Shown: in pieces, positions 17,508 through 25,940 of the stretch
Layout: each line of letters starts with the position of its first letter
Numbering within the stretch: position 1 is the stretch's first letter
From: an uncultured Pedobacter sp.
GTDB taxonomy: Bacteria; Bacteroidota; Bacteroidia; Sphingobacteriales; Sphingobacteriaceae
Assembly: GCF_946479715.1 (NCBI RefSeq)
Contig: NZ_CAMLHF010000037.1
Coordinates: forward strand, 1-31,830
DNA length: 31,830 nucleotides
Direction of reading: 5' to 3'
Notes under the pieces: generated by a model
What the model was told of the DNA's origin: nothing
Database searches by the model: none
What the model saw: only the letters and a program-made list of their open reading frames with translations
Made by a program: the position numbers and the translations under genes

Positions 17508-17538
17508 TTAGGTTACCTAATTTAATATTTGGTATTAA
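17508..17538. promoter_or_regulatory. Tandem palindromes upstream of the DUF4349 lipoprotein
   Basis: TTAGGT-T-ACCTAA (17508-17520) is a 6-1-6 palindrome. TTAATA-N5-TATTAA (17522-17538) follows at once. They lie 25-55 nt before the ATG at 17563, a suitable place for an operator. No regulator is known to me and AT-rich palindromes arise easily by chance. Confidence 0.3.
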
Positions 17539-17562
17539 GGAAAAAACCTAATCATTAATACT

Positions 17563-18426
17563 ATGAAAAAATATTTAATCTATTGTGTATTCGCAATAGC
17601 CATGTTTTCGTGCAACAGTAATAAAGATTCAAAATTAGAAAATTCAGATGCCACAAGTACAAATCTGGAGACAACAGATTCACTGTTAAGTGAAAAGATC
17701 ATCAAGACTGCAGATATGCGTTTCAGGGTTAAGGATGTCCAGAATACGAAAGAAAAATTAAGCTTGGCAGTAAAAGCAGAGGGAGGAACCATTGCAGAGT
17801 TCACCGTTCAAAGTAATATTCAACAAACAGAAAAGGTAAAGTATTCTACAGACTCGTTACTGGAGCTCACTTCTTATCGAACAGAAGGACTTATAATAGC
17901 GAAAGTTCCTTCAGATAAGCTAGATGAGTTTACCAACAAAGTGGCAAAGCTGGCTGTTTTTATAGATCAGCAGTCGCTTAAAATGGATGATCAAAGCATT
18001 GTTTATCTGAGCAATAAACTAAAGAATCAAAATAGGGTTGAGGCTGTAGAACAACTTAATAAACATGCCAATAAGAAAAGTAATAATGTAGAAACCTCGC
18101 TATCTCTTAAAGATGATTATGTAGATAAAAAGATAGAAAACCTGATGATCAATAGCAAAGTTCAGTACAGTACAATTACCCTTAATTTTTATCAGGACAA
18201 TACTGTTAAAAGTATTCTTGTTGGAAATGATGATTTATATAGCTATCGTCCAAACTTCTTTACACGATTGGGATTGAGCTTTCAAAACGGATGGTATATC
18301 TTTAAAGAATTTATACTTGTTGCAATGAATTTATGGGTTTGGATACTAATTGGTACAGCAGCATACTTCAGCTTTAAATATTATCGCAAAAGAAAAATAG
18401 CTAATGCAAATCAGGTTACTGCTTAA
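17563..18426 (+). CDS. DUF4349 domain lipoprotein
   Basis: 287 residues. Lipoprotein signal with lipobox MFSC (Cys17), a Ser/Thr/Asp-rich linker, then a DUF4349-type domain from about 45 to 220. Recognisable parts are the IIKTADMRFRVKDV start, the GLIIAKVPSDKLDEF strand-helix and the VQYSTITLNFYQ strand. A single membrane helix near 248-270 and a basic tail (KYYRKRK) follow. Function is unknown; the family sits in the envelope. A lipid anchor plus a C-terminal membrane helix would place both ends at a membrane. Its last 11 nt overlap the end of ruvC on the other strand. Confidence 0.85.
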   Translation: MKKYLIYCVFAIAMFSCNSNKDSKLENSDATSTNLETTDSLLSEKIIKTADMRFRVKDVQNTKEKLSLAVKAEGGTIAEFTVQSNIQQTEKVKYSTDSLLELTSYRTEGLIIAKVPSDKLDEFTNKVAKLAVFIDQQSLKMDDQSIVYLSNKLKNQNRVEAVEQLNKHANKKSNNVETSLSLKDDYVDKKIENLMINSKVQYSTITLNFYQDNTVKSILVGNDDLYSYRPNFFTRLGLSFQNGWYIFKEFILVAMNLWVWILIGTAAYFSFKYYRKRKIANANQVTA

Positions 18427-18982
18427 GTCGTTTTTTATTGTCTTTGGCAAATGCCTCCCAGCCGGAGTAGGATTTACCTGCTCCGCTGGTGCTTACCCTC
18501 TGAAAAGAATGACAAACAGCCACGGCTAAACCATCGGTAGCATCCAGAAATTCGGGTGTTTCCTTAAAATTTAATAGACGCTGTAACATAGCAGCCACTT
18601 GCTCTTTACTTGTATTGCCGTTCCCTGTTATGGATTGTTTGATTTTTCTCGGCGCATATTCTGCAATGGGGATATTTCTGGATAGGGCCGCTGCCATTGC
18701 TACACCTTGTGCCCGACCTAATTTTAACATAACCTGAATGTTTTTCCCATAAAAAGGAGCTTCTAGGGCCAAAACATCAGGTTTAAACTCATCCAAAAGT
18801 AGAATGGTTTTTTCAAAAATGCGCTGTAATTTCAAAAAGTGATCATCCATATGATCCATCCTAACGATCCCCATGGTGATTAATTCAATTTTACTTCCTT
18901 TCTCCAGCACTACTCCATATCCCATTATTGAAGTTCCCGGGTCTATGCCCATGATCACCCTTTCCTTTTTTTCAGCCAACAT
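18416..18982 (-). CDS. ruvC: RuvC, Holliday junction endonuclease
   Basis: Resolves Holliday junctions in recombination repair together with RuvAB. 188 residues, RNase H-like fold. Acidic catalytic residues are visible: D14 in MGIDPGTSIMGYG, E74 in ALEAPFYGKN, and D147/D150 in LDATDGLAVAVCH. The ITGNGNTSKEQVAAML segment is also typical. The start at 18982 gives a 10-residue leader; the ATG at 18952 is an alternative that starts at MGIDPG. The 3' end overlaps the DUF4349 gene by 11 nt, so no separate terminator can lie between them. Confidence 0.96.
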   Translation of the reverse strand: MLAEKKERVIMGIDPGTSIMGYGVVLEKGSKIELITMGIVRMDHMDDHFLKLQRIFEKTILLLDEFKPDVLALEAPFYGKNIQVMLKLGRAQGVAMAAALSRNIPIAEYAPRKIKQSITGNGNTSKEQVAAMLQRLLNFKETPEFLDATDGLAVAVCHSFQRVSTSGAGKSYSGWEAFAKDNKKRLKQ

Positions 18983-19001
18983 AAAACAATATTAAGCATA
19001 T

Positions 19002-20003
19002 TTGCAGATAGTAAATGCAAAAAAGTTGACATCGCGGTACAAAAAAATACTTTCTTACTTCATTAAAACAGCAATTGTTGTATTTGCCTTTTGGATCATT
19101 TACAACAAACTGTCAAATAATGAGAATTTAAACACATTTAAAAATCTATTAAAGCAAATTCCTCAATCCGAAATCATCCTGGTGATGACTGCGGTTATTG
19201 TTCTTATGCTTTTGAACTGGGGGCTGGAAGCGCTAAAGTGGAGAAGGTTAGTTTCAGGGATAGAGAAAATTAGCATTTGGAGATCTATTGAATCTGTATT
19301 CTGTGGATTAACCTGGGCAGTGTTTACTCCCAACAGAATCGGAGAATATGGTGGCCGGGTCTTCTTCCTGTCGCCTAAAAGAAGGATTGTAGGTGTAGTG
19401 GCCATGGCAGTGGGGAATATAGGCCAGATGGTACTTACCAATGTGTTTGGCGCAATAGCCCTATGTATTTTCATCTACAAGTTTGTAAATATAGATTACC
19501 GTTTGTTTTATGCCCTGGTAATCCTTTCAATAATGTTCTGCTTGTTTTTTATCATCTTCTATTTCAACATAAAATGGTTAAATGGAATTTTGGTGTCCAT
19601 GCGTTTTACGCGTAAATACAAAAGATTCTATGGGATTCTTGCAAGATATCAGAAAAGGGAACTGCTAAATATATTGCTGTTTTGCTTGTCAAGATATGTT
19701 GTGTTTAGTACCCAATACTTTATCCTTTTCTATTGGCTAATACCTGAATTACATTATCTGGATATCATGATGATGGTGAGTATTTTGTTTTTCGTGCAGT
19801 CGACTTTACCTTCCCTTGATCTTTTTGATATAGGGGTTAGAAGCGTTACCGCATCTTACTTTTTTGGCTTTATAACAGATCAGAATATTGCGGTTATAGC
19901 GTGCACTGCTGGTATCTGGCTAATAAATATTATAATTCCTGCTATATTAGGCACTTATTTCGTTTTTAAACTTAATTTCTTTGGAAATATTCAGCGCAGT
20001 TAG
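19002..20003 (+). CDS. Flippase-like membrane protein (UPF0104/LPG synthase TM family)
   Basis: 333 residues, about eight membrane helices, no soluble domain. It resembles the membrane half of lysylphosphatidylglycerol synthase (MprF-like), where this part moves lipid across the inner membrane; here it stands alone. The segment LTWAVFTPNRIGEYGGRVFFL is typical of the family. It is followed by a GT2 glycosyltransferase with a 23-nt overlap, so the pair may build and translocate a glycolipid (inference). The start is unsure: TTG at 19002 lies inside a TAnnTTTG-like box (18997-19004), so the in-frame TTG at 19026 may be the real start. No ATG is available. Confidence 0.78.
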   Translation: MQIVNAKKLTSRYKKILSYFIKTAIVVFAFWIIYNKLSNNENLNTFKNLLKQIPQSEIILVMTAVIVLMLLNWGLEALKWRRLVSGIEKISIWRSIESVFCGLTWAVFTPNRIGEYGGRVFFLSPKRRIVGVVAMAVGNIGQMVLTNVFGAIALCIFIYKFVNIDYRLFYALVILSIMFCLFFIIFYFNIKWLNGILVSMRFTRKYKRFYGILARYQKRELLNILLFCLSRYVVFSTQYFILFYWLIPELHYLDIMMMVSILFFVQSTLPSLDLFDIGVRSVTASYFFGFITDQNIAVIACTAGIWLINIIIPAILGTYFVFKLNFFGNIQRS

Positions 20004-21117
20004 TTACCTCTCCTCTTTCTTAACTATTTTATATGTAATAGTGGTTATTGCCTTTATTAAAGGGTGGCATAACCTGGTGTATTTTAAGTCTTCGGGAAGT
20101 GAAGGAAAAACAAGCGTGTCAATTCTGGTAGCTGCACGTAATGAAGAAATAAATATTTCAAAAACCATTGATGATCTGCTTGCACAAAGCTATAATAAGG
20201 GACTTACAGAAATTATCTTCATCGATGATCACTCTACAGATAATACCGCTGAAATTATAAGATCGTATGCAAGCCGCGGTGTAAAATTAATTTGCCTTAA
20301 TGAGGATCAAGCTTTAAACTCCTATAAAAAAAAAGCGATACAGACTGCTATAGGACAGTCGACCGGTACGTTGATAATTACTACAGATGCTGATTGCAGA
20401 ATGGGGCCTGATTGGTTAAAAACGGTAATCCAATTTTATGAGGCAGGGAATTATAAAATGATCTCCTCACCGGTCGCTTATTTTCAAGAGAAAAGTTTCT
20501 TTGAGCGGGCCCAATCGCTGGAGTTTCTTTATTTAATAGGTTTGGGTGCATCAACAATAGGAAATAAACAACCCTCTACCTGCAATGGCGCCAATTTGGC
20601 TTATGAGAAGGATGCTTTTTATGAGGTAGGCGGGTTTAAGGGGATTGATGATCTGGCCTCTGGTGATGATGAATTGCTTTTGCATAAAATAGCAGCTCGC
20701 TTCGATAATAATGTTGGGTTTTTAAAGAATAGGGAGGCCATTGTTTATACCCATGCGAAACCTACCCTAAAAGAGTTTATTCAACAGAGGAAGCGCTGGG
20801 CTTCAAAAAGTACCAGGTATAAAAATAAATCGATCATTGTTCTGGGTGTTTGCATATGGTTGTTCAACCTTAGTGTGCTTATGAATCTGGGTATCGGCTT
20901 GTTTATAGGGTTCTATTTTAAATTGGCAATATTTCAAATACTAACAAAAATATTAGTTGAATTCCTATTTTTATATGATGTGACTGGTTTTGCAAAAAGG
21001 CGAAAATTATTGCTTCTGCTACCTGTATTAAACATATTGCATATGATTTACATTGTTTATATTGGTATCGCCGGCAACTCCGGGAAATACAACTGGAAAG
21101 GGAGAATGGTAAAATAG
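19981..21117 (+). CDS. GT2 family glycosyltransferase, membrane-bound
   Basis: 378 residues. N-terminal membrane helix at about 8-26, cytoplasmic GT-A domain at about 45-280, then three membrane helices to the end. Catalytic motifs are intact: IFIDDHSTDNT for nucleotide-sugar binding, TDADC (DxD), GDDELL (ED box) and QQRKRW (QxxRW). The last is typical of processive or lipid-linked GT2 enzymes. Start TTG at 19981, 23 nt inside the previous gene; no ATG is available upstream of the domain. It meets the next gene as TAGTG, with a one-base overlap. The sugar and acceptor cannot be read from the sequence. Confidence 0.88.
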   Translation: MEIFSAVSYLSSFLTILYVIVVIAFIKGWHNLVYFKSSGSEGKTSVSILVAARNEEINISKTIDDLLAQSYNKGLTEIIFIDDHSTDNTAEIIRSYASRGVKLICLNEDQALNSYKKKAIQTAIGQSTGTLIITTDADCRMGPDWLKTVIQFYEAGNYKMISSPVAYFQEKSFFERAQSLEFLYLIGLGASTIGNKQPSTCNGANLAYEKDAFYEVGGFKGIDDLASGDDELLLHKIAARFDNNVGFLKNREAIVYTHAKPTLKEFIQQRKRWASKSTRYKNKSIIVLGVCIWLFNLSVLMNLGIGLFIGFYFKLAIFQILTKILVEFLFLYDVTGFAKRRKLLLLLPVLNILHMIYIVYIGIAGNSGKYNWKGRMVK

Positions 21118-22208
21118 TGGAAGCACACAATAGCCCTTCAAGAAAAGTCTGGAAACGGTTTAGGAAAAATAAACTAGCCTTTGGAGGGTTATTATTTATT
21201 ATCGCGCTGATCATTATGGGCATTCTTGGTTATGCAATCACTCCTGATCAAACCCCGAATGCGAATACCATGCATCTTCAGCTTACAAATAAGAAACCGG
21301 GCAGAACCTTTGACTTTTTAATTGTTAGTAAAAATAAGAACATTAGGAAAGTTAATTTCTTTGAGAAGATGCTTTACGGACAGGAGGCGGATTTTAAGAG
21401 CATACCTATTACTTCTTATCGTGAAAGCCAGGGCAAAGTTTATGCAAGAGAATATATTGGCGATGACGAACAAGCAGAGGAAACCAGTTATCTTTTAGTT
21501 AAGGGGAATAATCGCTATACACAGACTTTTTGGCTGGGGACAGATGTTTATGGTCGAGATCTGTTAAGTAGATTGATCCTTGGCATTCGAGTGTCATTGT
21601 CGGTAGGATTAATGGCTGTACTTATTTCGCTTTTTATTGGAGTTAGTTTAGGTGCCTTGGCGGGTTATTTTGGAGGTAAAACTGATGCAGCAATTAGCTG
21701 GTTTATGAACGTGATCTGGTCATTACCATCGTTATTACTGGTCATTGCAATTTCCTTTGCACTGGGTAAAGGATTCTGGCAAATATTTATAGCAGTAGGA
21801 CTATCTACCTGGGTTGATGTGGCCCGTTTGGTACGCGGACAAGTGATGGCATTAAAGGAGGTTGAATTTGTAGAAGCATCAAAGGCACTTGGATACTCAA
21901 CTCCAAGAATCATCATAAAGCATATCTTGCCTAATATTGCCGGTCCGATACTTGTTGTTGCTTCTGCAAATTTTGCCTCAGCAATACTTTTAGAAACAGG
22001 ATTGAGCTTTTTAGGCTTTGGGGCACAACCGCCGATGGCTAGCTGGGGAGGCATGATAAAGGAGCATTATGGATACATTATTATGGATGCTGCCTATCTG
22101 GCTATTTTACCTGGACTTGCAATTATGCTTACGGTATATGCGTTTAATTTATTAGCTATTGGATTGAGAGATGCATTTGATGTGAAGTCACAAAATATCT
22201 CAGTGTAG
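21117..22208 (+). CDS. OppC/DppC-type ABC transporter permease (orphan)
   Basis: 363 residues. Inner-membrane permease of the peptide/nickel ABC family. N-terminal helix at about 22-42 (FGGLLFIIALIIMGILGYAI), then an extracytoplasmic insertion of about 90 residues, then the typical WLGTDVYGRDLLSRLILGIRVSL and five helices. The EAA loop that contacts the ATPase is present (EFVEASKALGYSTPRIIIKHILPNI). No OppB permease, ATPase or binding protein is nearby. Start GTG at 21117 overlaps the GT2 stop by one base, a layout that favours coupled translation. The substrate is unknown. Confidence 0.9.
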   Translation: MEAHNSPSRKVWKRFRKNKLAFGGLLFIIALIIMGILGYAITPDQTPNANTMHLQLTNKKPGRTFDFLIVSKNKNIRKVNFFEKMLYGQEADFKSIPITSYRESQGKVYAREYIGDDEQAEETSYLLVKGNNRYTQTFWLGTDVYGRDLLSRLILGIRVSLSVGLMAVLISLFIGVSLGALAGYFGGKTDAAISWFMNVIWSLPSLLLVIAISFALGKGFWQIFIAVGLSTWVDVARLVRGQVMALKEVEFVEASKALGYSTPRIIIKHILPNIAGPILVVASANFASAILLETGLSFLGFGAQPPMASWGGMIKEHYGYIIMDAAYLAILPGLAIMLTVYAFNLLAIGLRDAFDVKSQNISV

Positions 22209-22227
22209 CCACAATTATTAAATTTAC

Positions 22228-22235
22228 TAACTTTG
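22228..22235 (+). promoter_or_regulatory. Candidate -7 box for rnhB
   Basis: TAACTTTG, a full match to TAnnTTTG, ending 7 nt before the rnhB ATG. This would give an almost leaderless mRNA. Confidence 0.45.
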
Positions 22236-22242
22236 TTGTAAT

Positions 22243-22854
22243 ATGCTACTGAACTGTTACCAGAATGAATTACTAGAAGCCGGATGTGATGAAGCAGGGA
22301 GAGGTTGTTTGGCAGGACCAGTATTTGCTGCTGCTGTAATTTTACCTCCTGATTTTATTGCCGGAGAGTTAACTGATTCTAAAAAGCTTACTCATAAACA
22401 GCGTTGTAATTTAAGAGTGATTATTGAAAGGGAGGCAATTGCCTGGGCTGTAGCAGAAGTTGATCACCTGGAAATAGATAAGATTAACATCCTCAATGCC
22501 TCGTTTCTAGCAATGCACAGAGCGGTAGAAAAGCTCGCCGTAAGGCCAGAATACCTAAGCATAGATGGAAACCGTTTTAAAGCATATCCAAATATTCCTC
22601 ATACCTGCATTGTAAAAGGAGATGGTAAATATTTAAATATTGCAGCAGCATCTATTCTTGCTAAAACCCATAGAGATGAATTTATGGAAAATATTTCGAT
22701 CCAATATCCTCATTATCAGTGGCATCAAAATAAGGGGTATCCAACAATAGTACATCGGATGGCTGCTTTAGAGCATGGGTTGTCGCCATTTCACCGTAAA
22801 ACTTTCACAATTAGTAATCCGCAACTGGCGCTATTTTCCGAAAACGAAGGATAA
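22243..22854 (+). CDS. rnhB: RNase HII
   Basis: Cuts RNA in RNA-DNA hybrids, including single ribonucleotides misplaced in DNA. 203 residues, full length. Active-site residues are visible: D16 and E17 in [15 protein letters not shown]108 in LSIDGN, and the [15 protein letters not shown] segment with D145. ATG at 22243, 34 nt after the permease gene, with its own -7 box. Confidence 0.97.
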   Translation: MLLNCYQNELLEAGCDEAGRGCLAGPVFAAAVILPPDFIAGELTDSKKLTHKQRCNLRVIIEREAIAWAVAEVDHLEIDKINILNASFLAMHRAVEKLAVRPEYLSIDGNRFKAYPNIPHTCIVKGDGKYLNIAAASILAKTHRDEFMENISIQYPHYQWHQNKGYPTIVHRMAALEHGLSPFHRKTFTISNPQLALFSENEG

Positions 22855-22872
22855 TTAGTATTTTCACGTGAT

Positions 22873-24075
22873 TTGAAAATATTAATTCTGACAAATAGGG
22901 TTCCCTTTCCGCCAAATAGCGGATATCCCATAGTAGTTTACAACACTATTAAGGGGTTACTACAACTTGGCCTGGAAATAACCTTATTTAGCATTAACAC
23001 TAATAAGCACAGAGTTGATGTGGATGATATTTACGACCCTGTTTTTGATAGCATAAAATTCCATTCCTTTAGCTTGGATACTGAGGTTAATGTTTGGGGT
23101 GCATTGTTTAATGTTTTCTCTAATCAGTCTTATAATGTTTCAAGATATTTTGACGATGAGGCAGCTAAACTGCTTGAAGATATTTTAAGAGAAAATGAAT
23201 TTGATATTATTCAATTCGAAGGGTTGTTTGTCGTGCCTTATCTGGATATTGTTAAAGCGAATAGTAAGGCTAAGGTAGTTTATAGAGCGCATAATATAGA
23301 GTTTGATGTTTGGGAACGTATTGCCAGAACGGAAAAGTTTACGCCAAGACGGATGTATTTACAATTTCTTGCCCGCCGTTTAAAGGTTTATGAAACCGAA
23401 CAGATGAACAGATTTCATCAGGTTTTTGCTATAAGTGAACAAGACAGGCAAAGTATTCTTCGGTTTGGTTGTGAAACGGCTCTTGAAGTTTTTCCAGTAG
23501 CGCTAGATTTTAAAAAGTATGTTACAGACCCCTCTAAAACCAGCTTTCCTACATTGTTTCATTTAGGGGCTATGGATTGGCGACCAAATAAAGAGGGATT
23601 AGAATGGTTTCTTGATGAAATATGGCCGGATATAGAAAAACTGAGTAGTGAGCTGCGTTTTTATATCGCTGGGAAAAATATGCCCAGAGAGTTTTTTGAG
23701 TATGACTCTGAAAACCTGGTAGTAGAAGGTGAAATTTTTGACGCGATAGAATTTATAAATTCTAAAGCGATTATGATAGTTCCGCTGCTGTCTGGCAGTG
23801 GGATGCGGGTAAAGATTATCGAAGGTATGGCCATGAGTAAATGTATCATTGCAACAAGCATGGCTGCTGAAGGAATCAAGTGCGAACACGGTAAAGATAT
23901 TCTTATAGCCAATACTGCCGACGAGTTTTACAGGTCTATACTGCAATGCATCACCAACCCTAAAAAATGGCGTGAAATAGGCGAAAATGCAAGAAAAACG
24001 GTAGAGCGTGATCATGACTTTTTTTCCATCTCTAAAAGGATGTTGAATATCTACCAAAAGTTAGTAAGTGCTTAA
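22873..24075 (+). CDS. GT4 family glycosyltransferase
   Basis: 400 residues, GT-B fold, soluble. N-terminal Rossmann domain starts KILILTNRVPFPPNSGYPIV (acceptor side); the C-terminal donor domain starts near FHLGAMDWRPNKEGLEWFL. The donor-sugar signature with E-x7-E spacing is in VPLLSGSGMRVKIIEGMAMSK. It probably adds a sugar to a surface polysaccharide or glycolipid; the exact sugar cannot be read. TTG start at 22873, 18 nt after rnhB; no in-frame ATG precedes the first beta strand. Confidence 0.9.
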   Translation: MKILILTNRVPFPPNSGYPIVVYNTIKGLLQLGLEITLFSINTNKHRVDVDDIYDPVFDSIKFHSFSLDTEVNVWGALFNVFSNQSYNVSRYFDDEAAKLLEDILRENEFDIIQFEGLFVVPYLDIVKANSKAKVVYRAHNIEFDVWERIARTEKFTPRRMYLQFLARRLKVYETEQMNRFHQVFAISEQDRQSILRFGCETALEVFPVALDFKKYVTDPSKTSFPTLFHLGAMDWRPNKEGLEWFLDEIWPDIEKLSSELRFYIAGKNMPREFFEYDSENLVVEGEIFDAIEFINSKAIMIVPLLSGSGMRVKIIEGMAMSKCIIATSMAAEGIKCEHGKDILIANTADEFYRSILQCITNPKKWREIGENARKTVERDHDFFSISKRMLNIYQKLVSA

Positions 24076-24083
24076 ATTTTATA

Positions 24084-24091
24084 TACCTTTG
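24084..24091 (+). promoter_or_regulatory. Candidate -7 box for gcvT-comB
   Basis: TACCTTTG, a full match to TAnnTTTG, 24 nt before the gcvT ATG and just past the GT4 stop. No exact -33 TTG. Confidence 0.5.
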
Positions 24092-24115
24092 CCCACGTTT
24101 TTACAGATATAGAAT

Positions 24116-25195
24116 ATGAAGAATACCGCATTAACAGATAAACACATCTCTTTAGGGGCTAAAATGGTGCCATTTGCAGGTTACAATATGCCAGTTCAAT
24201 ACGAAGGCATAAATGCAGAACATGCTGTGGTGAGAAACGGTGTTGGCGTTTTTGACGTTAGCCATATGGGTGAATTTATTTTAAAGGGCGAGAATGCGTT
24301 AGACTTAATTCAACGTGTTACCAGCAATGATGCTTCAAAACTTTATGATGGAAAAGTACAATACTCTTGCCTTCCAAATGAAGACGGAGGTATTGTTGAT
24401 GATTTATTGGTTTATCGTATAGATGAAAAAACCTATATGCTGGTTGTTAATGCATCTAACATAGATAAGGATTGGAACTGGATTCAGAAATTCAATGATA
24501 AAGGTGTAGAAATGCATAATATTTCTGATAGAACATCTTTGCTTGCCATACAAGGACCTAAAGCGGCGGAAGCATTGCAAGGTTTAACTGACGTTGATCT
24601 TGCTTCCATGGAGTATTACAACTTCGTAAAAGGTACATTTGCAGGTGTTGATAATGTTGTGATCTCTGCAACGGGTTATACAGGTGCTGGTGGTTTTGAG
24701 ATCTATTTTGATAACGAATACGCTGATAAAATCTGGGATGCTATTTTTGAAGCAGGCAAACCTTTCAATATGAAACCTATTGGTCTGGGTGCCCGTGATA
24801 CTTTACGTTTAGAAATGGGTTTCTGTTTATATGGAAATGATATTGATGACGCTACCTCTCCAATTGAAGCAGGATTAGGATGGATCACTAAATTCACTAA
24901 GAAATTTACCAACTCAGATGCTTTATTAGCTCAAAAAGAAGCAGGTATTGCACGTAAGCTTGTTGGATTTGAAATGATTGACAGGGGGATACCTCGTCAT
25001 GATTATGAAATAGTTGATGCAGAAGGGAATGTAATTGGTAAAGTTACTTCGGGTACTCAATCTCCATCTTTACAGAAGGCAATAGGAATGGGATACATTT
25101 CAAAAGGCATGGATAAAGAAGGAACCGAGATTTTTATCAATATCCGTAATAATAAAATTAAAGCCAAAGTAGTTAAATTCCCTTTTTATAAATAA
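24116..25195 (+). CDS. gcvT: GcvT, aminomethyltransferase (glycine cleavage T protein)
   Basis: T protein of the glycine cleavage system: transfers the methylene group from the aminomethyl-lipoyl H protein to tetrahydrofolate and releases ammonia. 359 residues, standard length. Landmarks: [18 protein letters not shown] near the start, [23 protein letters not shown], and [20 protein letters not shown] with the conserved Asp. The C-terminal barrel contains [15 protein letters not shown] and a [10 protein letters not shown] segment. ATG at 24116. Its partners gcvH and gcvP are not in the window. comB follows after 16 nt, likely co-transcribed. Confidence 0.97.
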   Translation: MKNTALTDKHISLGAKMVPFAGYNMPVQYEGINAEHAVVRNGVGVFDVSHMGEFILKGENALDLIQRVTSNDASKLYDGKVQYSCLPNEDGGIVDDLLVYRIDEKTYMLVVNASNIDKDWNWIQKFNDKGVEMHNISDRTSLLAIQGPKAAEALQGLTDVDLASMEYYNFVKGTFAGVDNVVISATGYTGAGGFEIYFDNEYADKIWDAIFEAGKPFNMKPIGLGARDTLRLEMGFCLYGNDIDDATSPIEAGLGWITKFTKKFTNSDALLAQKEAGIARKLVGFEMIDRGIPRHDYEIVDAEGNVIGKVTSGTQSPSLQKAIGMGYISKGMDKEGTEIFINIRNNKIKAKVVKFPFYK

Positions 25196-25211
25196 AAGCC
25201 ATATCCTGTCG

Positions 25212-25940
25212 ATGCAAAAGAGTATAGAAGTTTGTTTAACGCCCGCATTATTAGATCTGTATGCTATTGAAGATAGCATTGTTGTAGTCATTGACGTACT
25301 CAGAGCTACTTCTTCCATCGTATATGGAATAGATAACGGCGCAACTGCAATTATACCGGTAGCAAACGTTGAAGATTGTCTTAACTATTCTGATAAAGGA
25401 TTTTTACTGGCGGCCGAGCGTGACGGACAAGTAGTAGAAGGATATGACTTCGGAAATTCACCTTTCTCTTATACAACTGAAAAGGTTGGTGGCAGAACTG
25501 TAGTACTTACAACTACTAATGGAACAAAAGCCCTTCATATGGCAAGAAAAAGAGCGCATCAGGTGGTGATGGGCTCTTTTTTAAATTTACAGGCCTTATG
25601 CAACTGGCTTAAAATTCAGGATAAAAGTGTTTTATTACTTTGTGCAGGATGGAAAGATAAATTCAATCTGGAAGATACACTGTTTGCAGGAGCTGTTGTT
25701 GCCGAATTGCGCAAGGAGTTTACTCATTTTGATGATTCTTCTGTAGCTGCAGAAGATCTATATAACTTGGCTAAAGATGATCTTAGGAGTTATCTTCATA
25801 AATCTTCTCACAGCCACAGACTGGCTGAATTAAATATAGAAGAAGATGTAAGATTCTGCTTGCAGTTAAATCTTTGCCAGGCTATTCCAGTTATGAATGG
25901 TGATGCTTTAGTTTCTCTAAAAGCTACTCCAGTTCTTTAA
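25212..25940 (+). CDS. comB: ComB, 2-phosphosulfolactate phosphatase family
   Basis: 242 residues. ComB removes phosphate from 2-phosphosulfolactate, a step known from coenzyme M synthesis in methanogens and, in some bacteria, from sulfolactate formation. Family segments are VVIDVLRATSSIVYGIDNGA near the start, AAERDGQVVEGYDFGNSP, and VVLTTTNGTKAL. ATG at 25212, 16 nt behind gcvT. Its last 17 nt overlap the end of the patatin gene on the other strand. No other sulfonate gene (comA, comC) lies in the window, so its real substrate here is open. Confidence 0.88.
   Translation: MQKSIEVCLTPALLDLYAIEDSIVVVIDVLRATSSIVYGIDNGATAIIPVANVEDCLNYSDKGFLLAAERDGQVVEGYDFGNSPFSYTTEKVGGRTVVLTTTNGTKALHMARKRAHQVVMGSFLNLQALCNWLKIQDKSVLLLCAGWKDKFNLEDTLFAGAVVAELRKEFTHFDDSSVAAEDLYNLAKDDLRSYLHKSSHSHRLAELNIEEDVRFCLQLNLCQAIPVMNGDALVSLKATPVL

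Noticed and set aside
21665..22054. 129-codon open frame opposite the permease gene
   Set aside because: Antisense shadow of the conserved EAA-loop region; nothing family-like in it.
23599..24057. 152-codon open frame opposite the GT4 gene
   Set aside because: Lies wholly within a clear glycosyltransferase gene; composition is that of an antisense shadow with no domain.
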